DNA of 64,000 bases from Leadbettera azotonutricia ZAS-9 (lineage in GTDB: Bacteria > Spirochaetota > Spirochaetia > Treponematales > Breznakiellaceae), in NCBI RefSeq assembly GCF_000214355.1, contig NC_015577.1, forward strand, positions 3,525,389 to 3,589,388, read 5' to 3'. The notes under the pieces are model-generated. The model saw nothing but the letters and a program-made list of their open reading frames with translations, ran no database searches and was not told the DNA's origin. Positions within the stretch are counted from its first letter, which is position 1. Each line of letters begins with the position of its first letter. Shown here one piece after another: positions 34,540 through 43,884 of this stretch. Position numbers and translations under genes: made by a program.

Positions 34540-37500
34540 ATGAAAACTAACCCCATAAAAATAATGAAAAAGGTTTTGGCGGTTTTTGGAACAGTGAGCC
34601 TGCTGGGATTTTTCCTGGCCGGGTGCAGCAATTTGTTTGAACCGGATAGGGATATCCCGAACAGCCAGAAGGACGGCGGGCTGGTGGGCATTTATATAGG
34701 CGGGGAAACTCCAAGGACTTTGCAGCCTTCATGGGACGCGCTGGCGGGATATCAACTGACCTTTAGCGGGGGCCACGTTCCGGTGAGCATTACCGAAGGG
34801 AACTATGCGGAGGTCTACCTGGCGGATGGTACCTATACAATTACCGCTGCGGCATACAGGGCCGGGGGCGTTATCGGCAACGCAGGGGATGAAGCTGCCA
34901 GGGGCAGCGTAAGCGTAACCCTTGCGGGCGGAATTATCACCAGCAACGGCGGCAGGGTTCCGCCTATTATCCTGGAAGCTATAGGGGAAGGGCTGGGGAC
35001 TTTCCATTATGAAATTGCCAAAGGAAATTCGGTTTCAGGTTACCTGAAACTATGGCAGACAGACGGGACCGGGCCGGTAAGCGGTTTTGGGACCGATGGC
35101 GAACTTCCCATAGACAGCGCTGAAGTAACAGGGGATTATACCCTGGAAAAGGGGCGCTATATTGCGGAGATACGGCTTACCAACAGCGCGGGTAAAGTAG
35201 CGTTCTACCGGGAAGTGATAGAGCTTTGGCCAGGGGCTAGTACGGCTCTCGTATACGAACCTGAGATATATCTTGACCCCTCGGCTATTTTGCCAAACAG
35301 CGAAGCAGTGCTGGCAGCCTCTACCGTAATAGGCGGCAATGCAATAGGAGCAAAGATAAGTGGAACCGGGGATAGTGAAAGCGATCCGGTTCGCTATAAG
35401 CTGGCGGTACAGAATATTGCGAATGTATCCGCTGAATTTGTTACGGAAGGCGATTCCCTTTTTGCAAATCTTTTCTGGATAGCCAATAACGGAAGCGCCC
35501 CCGGCGGGACAGGATACAATCCTGCCCCCATTGGGGTTACTAATTTTTCTGCCAATAACACCCTTTGGATAAAGGTTGTTTCGGAAGACGGTTCGACGAC
35601 AATGTACTATAAGTTTGAATTATTCCCACCCCCTCCGACCAAGGGCGCTTTTACCGATACAAATACCGCAGTGAATACACTCAGCGGAACCATTACCTGG
35701 ACCCCACCGAGTCTTCCCAGCGGCATCAAGGGTTACCATGTTTATTACGGCTCCGATGAGAATACCATATTGGCAGGTTGGGAAAGTACACCCCGTTATG
35801 AAATAGATGATGCATTCACCGGCAGCCAAACGGTCAGCGCCTTAAGCCCGCCTGCGGGTACGAACTATTTCCTGATTTACAGCTATAAGACCGGGGGTGA
35901 GGATTATCCCGTCTGCCTTGCGATACCTATTGTGGATATTATCTTTAGCGCCAATTACGGGGCGTTTACGGTACGGAGCACCAATCCCAGCGCTTCTGCA
36001 GTGTCCTATTCGGATTCTGTGCTTACCATCAGCCAAAGCGGCATCTATTTTATTACCGGAACCGGCAGCGCCGCAACGGATCGTATCAGAATTTCCTCCA
36101 GCGCCCCGCTGGAGGTCGATATTATCCTAAAAAATGTACATATTGATGTAAGCGGAACAAGCGGAGCATGCGCATTGGAGACCAATTATAATAATAATTC
36201 CGTAAAGACGGTAAACCTGACCATTGAAGGGACGAATACCCTTATAAGCGGTGAAAACCAGGCGGGGATCAATGTCCCTTCCCAGACAAGCCTGGTAATA
36301 ACTAAATCCAGTACCGGGACGCTTACCGCTACTGGCGGCGGCAACGGCGCAGGGATAGGAGGCGGCGGCAGCAGTTCGTCTTGGGGACAAGGCAGCGATG
36401 GAGGCGCTATCACAATTACGGGGGGTACGGTTACCGCTACTAGCAGTAGGAACGGCGCAGGTATCGGTGGTGGCGGCAGCAGTGGGGAAGGCAGCTATGG
36501 TGGCAGTGGTGGCACTATCTCGATAACAGGGGGTACGGTTACCGCTACTGGCAGCAGTAACAGCGCAGGTATCGGCGGCGGCAGCAGCAGTGGCAGTGGT
36601 GGCTATGGTGGCAGTGGTGGCACTATCTCGATAACGAGTGGTACGGTTACCGCTACTGGCAGCAGCAACAGCGCAGGTATCGGCGGCGGAGGCGGTTACA
36701 GCGGTGGCAACGGTGGCACTATCTCGATAACGGGGGGTACGGTTACCGCTACTGGCGGTGACGGCGCAGGCATCGGTGGCGGCCGCGGCAGCCTCTGGGG
36801 CGGCGGCAGCGGTGGCATTATCTCGATAACGGGGGGTACGGTTACCGCTACTAGCGGTTACAGCTACGGCGCAGGTATCGGCGGCGGAGGCGGCGTATAT
36901 GGTAGCGGCGGCGACGGCAGCTATGGTAAAGGCAACGGCGGCAGCGGCGGCACTATCTCGATAACAGGGGGTACGGTTACAGCTACTAGCGGTAGCGGCG
37001 CAGGTATCGGCGGCGGCGGCGGCTACTATGACAGCAGCAGCGGCGGTGGTATCGGCGGCAGCGGCGGCACTATCTCGATAACGGGGGGTACGGTTACCGC
37101 TACTGGCAGTTCCGGCGCAGGTATCGGTGGCGGCGGCAGCTATAGCGGCAACAGCAGCAGCAGCGGCGGGAGCGGCGGTACTATCTCGATAACGGGGGGT
37201 ATGATTACCACTACAAGCAGTTCCGGCGCAGGTATCGGCGGCGGCGGCCATAGGTACAATGGCAGCGACGGCAGCGCGGGAACCATTACATCCTTTTCGG
37301 GCGGCGCGGTGATAATTGCTTCATCCATACAGCCAACGCTTATTGAAGGCGGTAACGCAAATAATGCAATCGCTTTTAATGGTACTACCGGAACCATGTA
37401 CGGCAATGTTACCCTGGGGACGGATACAACGATCCCCGTAGGCAGATTGTTACCTGTTGTGCCGGGTAAGACCTTGATCATTCCAATGGAAATAACCCTT

Positions 37501-39243
37501 ACAAATAACGGAACGATCTTTGTCGACAACGGCGGGCTTATTATAGGAAGCGTTACCGGTAATCAGCCGGGATACCCTGCCCTGACAATTTCGGGCAGCG
37601 CCCCCTATACTTATGCTAACGGGGTTTTAACCATTACCGACAGCGGGACCGCCGCCATAGGTATGAAAAATGGCGTTACCCTTACCAATGTGGATCGCCT
37701 CGTAATAAGCTCCGGTAAAAACGTCGATATTACCCTTTCGGGTGTAAACATTGAGGTGAGCAGCTTATCTGATATATGTGCCTTTGATATGACCGGAGCT
37801 ACGGTAAATCTGACCCTTACGGGGAACAATGCCCTAAAGAGCGGATCAAATAAGGCGGGCTTACAGGTTCCCGCAGGGGCTACGCTTATTATAACCGGGA
37901 ACAGTACCGGGATACTTGAAGCTGCAGGGGGACAATACGGCGCAGGTATCGGCGGCGGTAATGGCGACAATGGCGGTACTATCACGATTGCGGGGGGTAC
38001 AGTTACCGCTACAGGTGGCGGCGCGGGCGCGGGTATCGGCGGTGGCTATAATGGCAACGGCGGCACTATCTCAATTAACGGAGGTATGATTACTACAGGC
38101 CGTTACGGCGGCACCGGTATCGGCGGCGGCTATAATGGCAGCCCAGGAACCATTACATCCCTTTCTGGCAATGCAATAGTATTTGCATCCTCCATACAGC
38201 CTGCGATAACGGATGGAGTGAATGCTACCAGTGGGATTGTCTTTAACAGCACTAATGGGATCATGTACGGCGATGTTATCCTGTTTCAGGATTTGACAAT
38301 TACCAGTGATAAGAAGCTACTTATCCGATCGACCAACGCCCTGACCATTCCGGCAGGCATAACGTTGCAGAATAACGGGGTTATTTATGTCTTTAACGAC
38401 AGTATAATTAACGGCACAATAACAGAAAACCAACCAGTATTTTCTGATTTGAAAGTTTCCGGCAGCAATTCACTTGATTATAGTCCGGGGGTTTTAACTA
38501 TCAATGGTAGTGGAACCTACACCATCGGCATGAAAAACAGTATAACCAGTACTACCGAACGGATAGTAGTGAATAGCGGAGTAAGCGCCAATATCACCTT
38601 TTCGGGAATAACTATTGATGTAAGTGGTACAGCAGGCACCTGCGCCTTTGATATGACTGGAGCAACAGTAAACCTGACCATTACTGGGAATAATGCTCTT
38701 AAAAGCGGTTTATATGAGGCGGGCCTGCGAGTTCCCAATGGGGCTACGCTTACTATTACCGGAAGTAGTACCGGGACGCTTACCGCCACCGGTGGATACA
38801 ACGGCGCGGGAATTGGTGGGCGCTACGAAGAAAGCGGTGGTACTTTCTCAATTAATGGAGGTACGGTTACCGCCATAGGCAATAACGGCTTTGGTATCGG
38901 AGGTGGTAGCTGGGGCAGCGCAGGAACCATTACATCCCTTTCTGGCAATGCAATAGTATTTACATCCTCCATACAGCCTGCGATAACGGATGGAGTGAAC
39001 GCTACGGAAGCTATCGTTTTTAACGGCGACACCGGAACCCAATACGGCAATGTTACCCTGAGGACGAACGTTACCTTCCCGGTGAATAAGACCCTGACCA
39101 TTCCCTCAGATCATACGCTGACTATCCCGGAAGCGATAACCCTGACAAACAACGGGACTATCAATAACCAGGGAACCATAGACCAATACGGCGTCATTGA
39201 TGGAAGCGGGTCTGTTACTGGAAATCCTGTTGCTGTTCATTAG
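34540..39243 (+). CDS. Giant Gly-rich beta-helix surface lipoprotein
   Basis: 1567 residues. A lipoprotein signal ends in FLAGC (Cys29). The N-terminal part (about 30-470) holds Ig-like or fibronectin-like modules. Then three large units of beta-helix type follow, each opening with VLTI...SG and NVHIDVSG/NLTI.G.N.L.SG and leading to short coils ISITGGTVTATxxxGAGIGGGG. The first unit (about 480-960) has nine coils, the second three and the third two. The coils resemble the Cthe_2159 polysaccharide-binding beta-helix proteins (PF14262), so binding of plant polysaccharide at the cell surface is a fair guess. It is the second gene of a two-lipoprotein unit. The SD is AAGGAAGGG. Confidence 0.78.
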   Translation: MKTNPIKIMKKVLAVFGTVSLLGFFLAGCSNLFEPDRDIPNSQKDGGLVGIYIGGETPRTLQPSWDALAGYQLTFSGGHVPVSITEGNYAEVYLADGTYTITAAAYRAGGVIGNAGDEAARGSVSVTLAGGIITSNGGRVPPIILEAIGEGLGTFHYEIAKGNSVSGYLKLWQTDGTGPVSGFGTDGELPIDSAEVTGDYTLEKGRYIAEIRLTNSAGKVAFYREVIELWPGASTALVYEPEIYLDPSAILPNSEAVLAASTVIGGNAIGAKISGTGDSESDPVRYKLAVQNIANVSAEFVTEGDSLFANLFWIANNGSAPGGTGYNPAPIGVTNFSANNTLWIKVVSEDGSTTMYYKFELFPPPPTKGAFTDTNTAVNTLSGTITWTPPSLPSGIKGYHVYYGSDENTILAGWESTPRYEIDDAFTGSQTVSALSPPAGTNYFLIYSYKTGGEDYPVCLAIPIVDIIFSANYGAFTVRSTNPSASAVSYSDSVLTISQSGIYFITGTGSAATDRIRISSSAPLEVDIILKNVHIDVSGTSGACALETNYNNNSVKTVNLTIEGTNTLISGENQAGINVPSQTSLVITKSSTGTLTATGGGNGAGIGGGGSSSSWGQGSDGGAITITGGTVTATSSRNGAGIGGGGSSGEGSYGGSGGTISITGGTVTATGSSNSAGIGGGSSSGSGGYGGSGGTISITSGTVTATGSSNSAGIGGGGGYSGGNGGTISITGGTVTATGGDGAGIGGGRGSLWGGGSGGIISITGGTVTATSGYSYGAGIGGGGGVYGSGGDGSYGKGNGGSGGTISITGGTVTATSGSGAGIGGGGGYYDSSSGGGIGGSGGTISITGGTVTATGSSGAGIGGGGSYSGNSSSSGGSGGTISITGGMITTTSSSGAGIGGGGHRYNGSDGSAGTITSFSGGAVIIASSIQPTLIEGGNANNAIAFNGTTGTMYGNVTLGTDTTIPVGRLLPVVPGKTLIIPMEITLTNNGTIFVDNGGLIIGSVTGNQPGYPALTISGSAPYTYANGVLTITDSGTAAIGMKNGVTLTNVDRLVISSGKNVDITLSGVNIEVSSLSDICAFDMTGATVNLTLTGNNALKSGSNKAGLQVPAGATLIITGNSTGILEAAGGQYGAGIGGGNGDNGGTITIAGGTVTATGGGAGAGIGGGYNGNGGTISINGGMITTGRYGGTGIGGGYNGSPGTITSLSGNAIVFASSIQPAITDGVNATSGIVFNSTNGIMYGDVILFQDLTITSDKKLLIRSTNALTIPAGITLQNNGVIYVFNDSIINGTITENQPVFSDLKVSGSNSLDYSPGVLTINGSGTYTIGMKNSITSTTERIVVNSGVSANITFSGITIDVSGTAGTCAFDMTGATVNLTITGNNALKSGLYEAGLRVPNGATLTITGSSTGTLTATGGYNGAGIGGRYEESGGTFSINGGTVTAIGNNGFGIGGGSWGSAGTITSLSGNAIVFTSSIQPAITDGVNATEAIVFNGDTGTQYGNVTLRTNVTFPVNKTLTIPSDHTLTIPEAITLTNNGTINNQGTIDQYGVIDGSGSVTGNPVAVH
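36330..37250 (+). repeat. Tandem G-rich coding repeats (beta-helix coils)
   Basis: Nine units share a near-constant 36-base core, ACTATCTCGATAACGGGG then GGTACGGTTACCGCTACT, separated by Gly/Ser-coding segments of 45 to 110 bases. The core stays constant while the linkers vary in length in multiples of three. The strand bias (G on plus, C on minus) also creates a spurious long frame on the other strand. Unequal crossover can change copy number without loss of frame. Confidence 0.85.
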
Positions 39244-39251
39244 TACTGTAT

Positions 39252-40394
39252 TTACTGTCGATCCAACGGAAGCACAACAGGCTTGCCGGTTTTGGAAGAT
39301 TTCTCTATAGCCAACACCAGCTCCTGATCCAGCCGGGCCTGATAAGGCCCGTAACTGGGGCTGGTGTTGTTCTTTACCGCATTCACGAGGCTCATGATGC
39401 AGCCGGCCACTGCAAGTTCGTCATCTTCCCAAATATGGCCCCTGCCGTCTGCCTTTGAAGCGAAGGGATTGTCCCAGCGCACCACCGGATGCTTTTCGTC
39501 CCCCGTATGGGCTTCAAGGTACTGGAGATTCCCGCCATCCACCCGTTCAAGTCTTTTGGCAATGGCAACAGGCCGGGGCGCGGCGCCATCCTTTTCAAGG
39601 AGCGTGAGGTTCAGGGAATAGTCGCCCGCAGTAAAACTGGTAAGACCCATGCCCTTTTGGGCAAGGAAACGCGCACTTCTCCACCAGCGGAGGGGGTCGT
39701 TGTAGCCCACGCTGGTCCAGTGGTAGATACCCAGCCTGCCATCATCGTATTCGATGATCCCATGTTCCTGGGTTTCCTTCCGCATGCCATATTGGCCCGC
39801 ATCAGCGGAGAAACCCGAACCTGCCATGGTGGGACCAATGTCAAAATCCCTGACTGATCCCAGAACCCGTACAGGTTTTGCGTCAAAGCCCAGAAAAGCG
39901 CGCATAACGCTTATGCCGTGGTATCCATGGCCGCCAAAATCGTTAAAGGACGTATACACGGGGCCGAAGACACCGGTTTCGAGAAGCTTGAGGATGATCT
40001 GCATGTGGGGCCTTCGGTGAAACTGTTCCGATACTTCTATTTTAAGCTTTTGCCTTTCTGCCGCAGCGATGATGGCATCTGCTTCTTTTAAGGTGGGGGC
40101 AATAGGGGTTTCCATAAGCACATTGAGGCCGTGCTCAACCGCCATAAGGGCCGCTTCTCCGTTGGCGGCATAGGAGACTGCCACAATGCCGATTACCGGA
40201 CTGGTTTCTTTTATCAGTTTATCCAGATCCGTATACCAGGGTACTCCGAACAGTTCGCCTGATATTTTTGCCGATTCAGCGCTGCGCCCCCAAACGATCA
40301 CGAGTTTAACTTCGTCTCCAAGCTTGCGCAGTAATGGTTCATAATAGTACCTTGAACGCTTGCCGGTTCCGATGATTGCGACTTTTAATGCCAT
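39252..40394 (-). CDS. Gfo/Idh/MocA-family protein with altered EKP motif
   Basis: 380 residues. A Rossmann start (VAIIGTGKRSRYYYEPLL) and the family's C-terminal sheet are seen. The catalytic EKP is METP (around 96-98), so the usual Lys is missing and a Thr stands in its place. It may have lost dehydrogenase activity, use another base, or bind a sugar nucleotide. Last gene of the split-transketolase operon, 35 bases after the SDR gene. It converges with the beta-helix gene with eight bases between stops and no terminator seen. Confidence 0.78.
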   Translation of the reverse strand: MALKVAIIGTGKRSRYYYEPLLRKLGDEVKLVIVWGRSAESAKISGELFGVPWYTDLDKLIKETSPVIGIVAVSYAANGEAALMAVEHGLNVLMETPIAPTLKEADAIIAAAERQKLKIEVSEQFHRRPHMQIILKLLETGVFGPVYTSFNDFGGHGYHGISVMRAFLGFDAKPVRVLGSVRDFDIGPTMAGSGFSADAGQYGMRKETQEHGIIEYDDGRLGIYHWTSVGYNDPLRWWRSARFLAQKGMGLTSFTAGDYSLNLTLLEKDGAAPRPVAIAKRLERVDGGNLQYLEAHTGDEKHPVVRWDNPFASKADGRGHIWEDDELAVAGCIMSLVNAVKNNTSPSYGPYQARLDQELVLAIEKSSKTGKPVVLPLDRQ

Positions 40395-40429
40395 ATTGGG
40401 CCCCTTTTACTTTTACTGCTAATACAAAA

Positions 40430-41182
40430 TTAATCCGCTGTTGTTCCGCCATCCACAGGAAAGGCAACGCCGTTGATAAAAGCCGCTTCATCGCTGGCAA
40501 GAAAGAGCGCTGCATTGGCTACATCAGTATCGCCGGCAAGCCTGCCCAGAGGAACTTCGCCTAAACGATCTTCCCTGAATTTGGGATCCTTTAAACGCTC
40601 TGCCACAAGGGCTGTTTCCACCGTACTGGGATGGAGACTGTTGCAGCGTATATTGTCTTTGGCGAAACGCACAGCAATAGTTTTAGTTAACAGTGTTACT
40701 GCGCCTTTGGTGACTGTATAGGCCTCGGGGGTATATTTATGGCCCACAAGACCGCAAACAGACGACATATTGATAATTGAACCGCCCCCTGATTTGCGCA
40801 ACGCCGGTATGGAATGCTTACAGCCAAGGAACGGGCCTTTGACATTTACTGCCAGCATAGCGTCAAGGTTTTCAACCTTCATTTCCTCTATGGGCTCCCG
40901 TATATTGATGCCCGCATTATTCACCAACACATCCAGGCGGCCGCATTCTTTTTCCACTGTTGCTACGGCGTCTATCCAGCTTTTTTCGCTCGTAACATCC
41001 AGGGTAAGGAAAAATGCTTTGCCGCCCTGGGCCCTGATACCTTCGACCGCCGCATTTCCTGTTTCAGCCTTGAGATCCCCGATAAATACCACTGCACCTT
41101 CCCGGGTAAAACGTTTTGCAATAGCCTCTCCAAGACCTTGGGCGCCCCCGGTGATGAGTACAACTTTATCCTTGAGCCTCAT
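40430..41182 (-). CDS. SDR-family oxidoreductase
   Basis: 250 residues, classical short-chain dehydrogenase. TGGAQGLGEA (11-20) is the nucleotide-binding glycine motif, NNAG (about 88-91) stabilises the sheet, Ser in NMSSVCG and YTVTK (about 155-159) form the catalytic set, and PVDGGTTAD closes it. It oxidises or reduces a sugar, polyol or hydroxyacid with NAD(P). It abuts the preceding gene with no gap, so translation is likely coupled. Confidence 0.9.
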   Translation of the reverse strand: MRLKDKVVLITGGAQGLGEAIAKRFTREGAVVFIGDLKAETGNAAVEGIRAQGGKAFFLTLDVTSEKSWIDAVATVEKECGRLDVLVNNAGINIREPIEEMKVENLDAMLAVNVKGPFLGCKHSIPALRKSGGGSIINMSSVCGLVGHKYTPEAYTVTKGAVTLLTKTIAVRFAKDNIRCNSLHPSTVETALVAERLKDPKFREDRLGEVPLGRLAGDTDVANAALFLASDEAAFINGVAFPVDGGTTAD

Positions 41183-42064
41183 CTATTTTCTCACTTCGAT
41201 CTTCGCAAGCTTTTCGTAGTACCGCACAATGGCGCTGTGATCATTGGCCGAAAACCCATCAGTTTTAAGGGCCTGGAGAGTTTCCATTACCGAAGCGGTA
41301 AGAGGAATGGGGGCGCCGAGGCTGTGGGCTGTATCCAGAGCATTCTGAAGATCTTTAATATGAAGCTCAATTCTGAAGCCGGGCTTAAAGTTGCCCTCCA
41401 GGATCATGGGAATTTTGGCGTTCATCACCGTGGAACCTGCAAGGCCGCCTTTAATGGCGTCGAACACCGACACAGGGTTCACCCCTGCCTTGGTCGCCAG
41501 GGTAAAGGCTTCGGAAACAGCGGCTATATTGAGGGCTACGATGATCTGGTTCGCAAGTTTTGTTACATTTCCTGCGCCTATATCACCAACCAGCACAACT
41601 GAAGATCCCATCTTTTCCAATATGGGCTTTACCGTGTCAAAAACCTGCTTATCGCCCCCAACCATGATTGCAAGAGTCCCGTCTATGGCTTTGGGCTCTC
41701 CCCCCGAAACCGGGGCATCCAGAAAGCTTACATCCTTTGCCTTGAGGGCGGCCCCCACTTCCTGGGATACGGCAGGAGCAATGGAACTCATATCCACTAC
41801 TATGCTTCCGCTCTTAATTCCTTCGATGACTCCGCCTGAACCGAGTATGGCTTCTTTCACATGAGGTGAATTGGGAAGCATAGTGATAATCAGGTCTGTC
41901 TTTGAAGCTACTTCTTTATTGGAAGAAGCCTTTTCAGCGCCCAGAGCAATTATATCATCCGACTTTGCGAACTTGTCATACACAATGAGTTTATACCCCG
42001 CCTTGATCAAGTTCTTTGCCATGGGCCTTCCCATGATACCGAGTCCAATAAATCCTATTACCAT
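41183..42064 (-). CDS. Beta-hydroxyacid dehydrogenase, tartronate-semialdehyde-reductase-like
   Basis: 293 residues. GFIGLGIMGRPMAKNLIKAG binds NAD(P), DAPVSGGEPKAIDGTLAIMVGG is the substrate loop and GNVTKLANQ holds the catalytic Lys (about 170). The closest match I can recall is GarR (tartronate semialdehyde to D-glycerate), with the typical ALDTAHSLGAPIPLTASVME and ADHSAIVRYYEKLA tail. 3-hydroxyisobutyrate dehydrogenase or YihU-type enzymes are alternatives. It sits 16 bases after the transketolase C-subunit gene. Confidence 0.85.
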   Translation of the reverse strand: MVIGFIGLGIMGRPMAKNLIKAGYKLIVYDKFAKSDDIIALGAEKASSNKEVASKTDLIITMLPNSPHVKEAILGSGGVIEGIKSGSIVVDMSSIAPAVSQEVGAALKAKDVSFLDAPVSGGEPKAIDGTLAIMVGGDKQVFDTVKPILEKMGSSVVLVGDIGAGNVTKLANQIIVALNIAAVSEAFTLATKAGVNPVSVFDAIKGGLAGSTVMNAKIPMILEGNFKPGFRIELHIKDLQNALDTAHSLGAPIPLTASVMETLQALKTDGFSANDHSAIVRYYEKLAKIEVRK

Positions 42065-42080
42065 CTGTTATCTCCTTTAA

Positions 42081-43031
42081 TTATTTACCTTTGTTAAGAG
42101 CTTTCTTTACTGCTTTATACACATCTTCAGACATAAGACCATAACGTGTAAGGAGTTCATCATAATTGCGGGCTGATGTTCCAAAATCATCGTTGATGGC
42201 AACTTCTTCAAAGGCCAATGGTCCATTAGCCATGAGTATGGAAGCTATTGCCTGTCCAAGTCCCCCGGTCCTCACTGCTTCTTCAGCAGTAACCGCTGCT
42301 TTTTTACCTGCTGCATACTTTAGCACTTCTTCTTTTAAGAGAGGCTTTAAGGTGCTGACATTCACTACCTGCGCAATAATACCTTCGCTCTTAAGCCTTT
42401 CCGCTGCTTCCATGGCCTTGCTTACCATTATACCTGTAGCATAAATTATTGCATCACTTTTTTCAGTATCTTTGGTAACAGGAAAAATTTTGCCAATCTG
42501 AAATTTTTCGTTCGGAGATGTATACACAGGAAGATCATTGCGGTTAATGCGTATATACACAGGGCCCTTGTAGTTAATAACTACAGGCATCATCTTTTTT
42601 ACTTCCACTGCGTCCAGGGGATTTAATACCACCATATTTGGGATTGCCCTGATGATATTACCGTCTTCCACAGACTGGTGAGTCTTGCCGTCGCCGTAAT
42701 CGGAAAGCCCGCAGCTTGAACCGATTATTTTTACATTGGCTCGGGGTATAGCCACTGCGCAGCGTATCTGATCATAGGCCCTGCCGGCAGCGAAAACCGC
42801 GAAGGTTCCGGTAAAAGGTATCTTCCCTGCCAATGCAAAACCTGCGGCAGTGGAAGTCATATTCTGCTCCGCTATACCCATCTCAAAAAAACGATCCGGA
42901 AAGGCTTCTTTAAAAAGGGCCGACATGGTTGACTTGCTGAGATCCGCTTCCAGCACCACAATGTCCTTGTTTGTTTTGCCCGCTTCTACCAGGGCTTCGC
43001 CATAGGCTTTGCGTAAATTTGCCGTTTCCAT
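42081..43031 (-). CDS. Transketolase, C-terminal subunit
   Basis: 316 residues. It contains the pyrimidine-binding domain and the C-terminal domain of a transketolase: EADLSKSTMSALFKEAFPDRFFEMGIAEQNMTSTAAGFALAGKIPF includes the glutamate that activates thiamine diphosphate (GIAEQ). It works with the adjacent N-terminal subunit to shift two-carbon units between ketose and aldose phosphates. The start overlaps the partner's stop by one base. Split transketolases accompany several rare-sugar pathways. Confidence 0.92.
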   Translation of the reverse strand: METANLRKAYGEALVEAGKTNKDIVVLEADLSKSTMSALFKEAFPDRFFEMGIAEQNMTSTAAGFALAGKIPFTGTFAVFAAGRAYDQIRCAVAIPRANVKIIGSSCGLSDYGDGKTHQSVEDGNIIRAIPNMVVLNPLDAVEVKKMMPVVINYKGPVYIRINRNDLPVYTSPNEKFQIGKIFPVTKDTEKSDAIIYATGIMVSKAMEAAERLKSEGIIAQVVNVSTLKPLLKEEVLKYAAGKKAAVTAEEAVRTGGLGQAIASILMANGPLAFEEVAINDDFGTSARNYDELLTRYGLMSEDVYKAVKKALNKGK

Positions 43032-43867
43032 TATAAACCTGCCTTTGCAGCATTGAGTTCTTCTACCGCTTTTTTATAGGTTTCGTCGGTCAGGGCGCCG
43101 TTGTGGTAGGCGGCGTTTCCCTCTGCAAAAGAGAAGCCCTTGCCTTTTACGGTATCCAGAATTATCACCGAAGGCTTGCCCTTTACCTTTTCTGCGGATT
43201 CTACGGCTTCGATGATTTTAGCAGGATCGTGACCGTCAGCGGGGATCACATTCCAGCCGAAGGCTTTCCATTTTTCATCCAATGCGGGAATGCTGAAAAT
43301 ATCCCTGGTAGGCCCCGTGGCCTGGATCTTGTTCCAGTCGATAAAGGCAGTAAGATTATCAACCTTGAAATTGGCTGCCGCCTGGGAAGCCTCCCAGAGC
43401 TGGCCTTCGGACTGTTCGCCATCGCCCATAATCACATAAACCCTGGCCGGACTCTTGTCCAGCCTTAAGGCCAGGGCCATACCGACGCCGATGGAAAGTC
43501 CCTGCCCCAGGGATCCTGTCACCGCTTCTATTCCCGGTATGGTAAGATCAGGATGCCCCTGCAGCAAGCCGTCAAGGGCTTTTACCCGCTTAAGCTCGGA
43601 CCTTGGGAAAAAACCCTTTTCGCAGAGAGCCGCATACTGAATAAGCGCAGCATGGCCCTTGGATAATACGAGCCTGTCCCTGTCTGGCTTTTGTGGATAA
43701 TTATTATCCACATTCATCTTGTAGAAATAAAGAACCGCCATGGCCTCGGCCAGAGAACTTGAACCTCCCAGGTGGCCCGGGTTCCCGATACCGATCATTT
43801 CGAGAATATCAAAACGAAGCTGTATTGCTTCAGCCTTGAGTTCCCTGATGACGCTTTCACTAATCAT
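43031..43867 (-). CDS. Transketolase, N-terminal subunit
   Basis: 278 residues. It carries the thiamine-diphosphate-binding part: GNPGHLGGSSSLAEAMAVLYF, LSKGHAALIQYA, and the metal-binding GDGEQSEGQLWEASQAAANFKVDNLTAFIDWNKIQ. The chosen ATG at 43867 has GGAGG eight bases upstream, and the frame extends ten codons further. One base overlap with the C-subunit gene shows a stoichiometric pair. Distinct from a single-chain housekeeping TktA. Confidence 0.92.
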   Translation of the reverse strand: MISESVIRELKAEAIQLRFDILEMIGIGNPGHLGGSSSLAEAMAVLYFYKMNVDNNYPQKPDRDRLVLSKGHAALIQYAALCEKGFFPRSELKRVKALDGLLQGHPDLTIPGIEAVTGSLGQGLSIGVGMALALRLDKSPARVYVIMGDGEQSEGQLWEASQAAANFKVDNLTAFIDWNKIQATGPTRDIFSIPALDEKWKAFGWNVIPADGHDPAKIIEAVESAEKVKGKPSVIILDTVKGKGFSFAEGNAAYHNGALTDETYKKAVEELNAAKAGL

Positions 43868-43884
43868 GAATATGCCTCCAAAAT

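Noticed and set aside
36330-37250. CRISPR-like spaced repeats
   Set aside because: Repeats are in frame, code for beta-helix coils, are G-rich, and no cas genes are near.
36127-37251. 374-codon open frame on the minus strand
   Set aside because: It is the complement of the Gly-rich coil repeats; low-complexity Ala/Thr/Ser translation with no start signal or family match.
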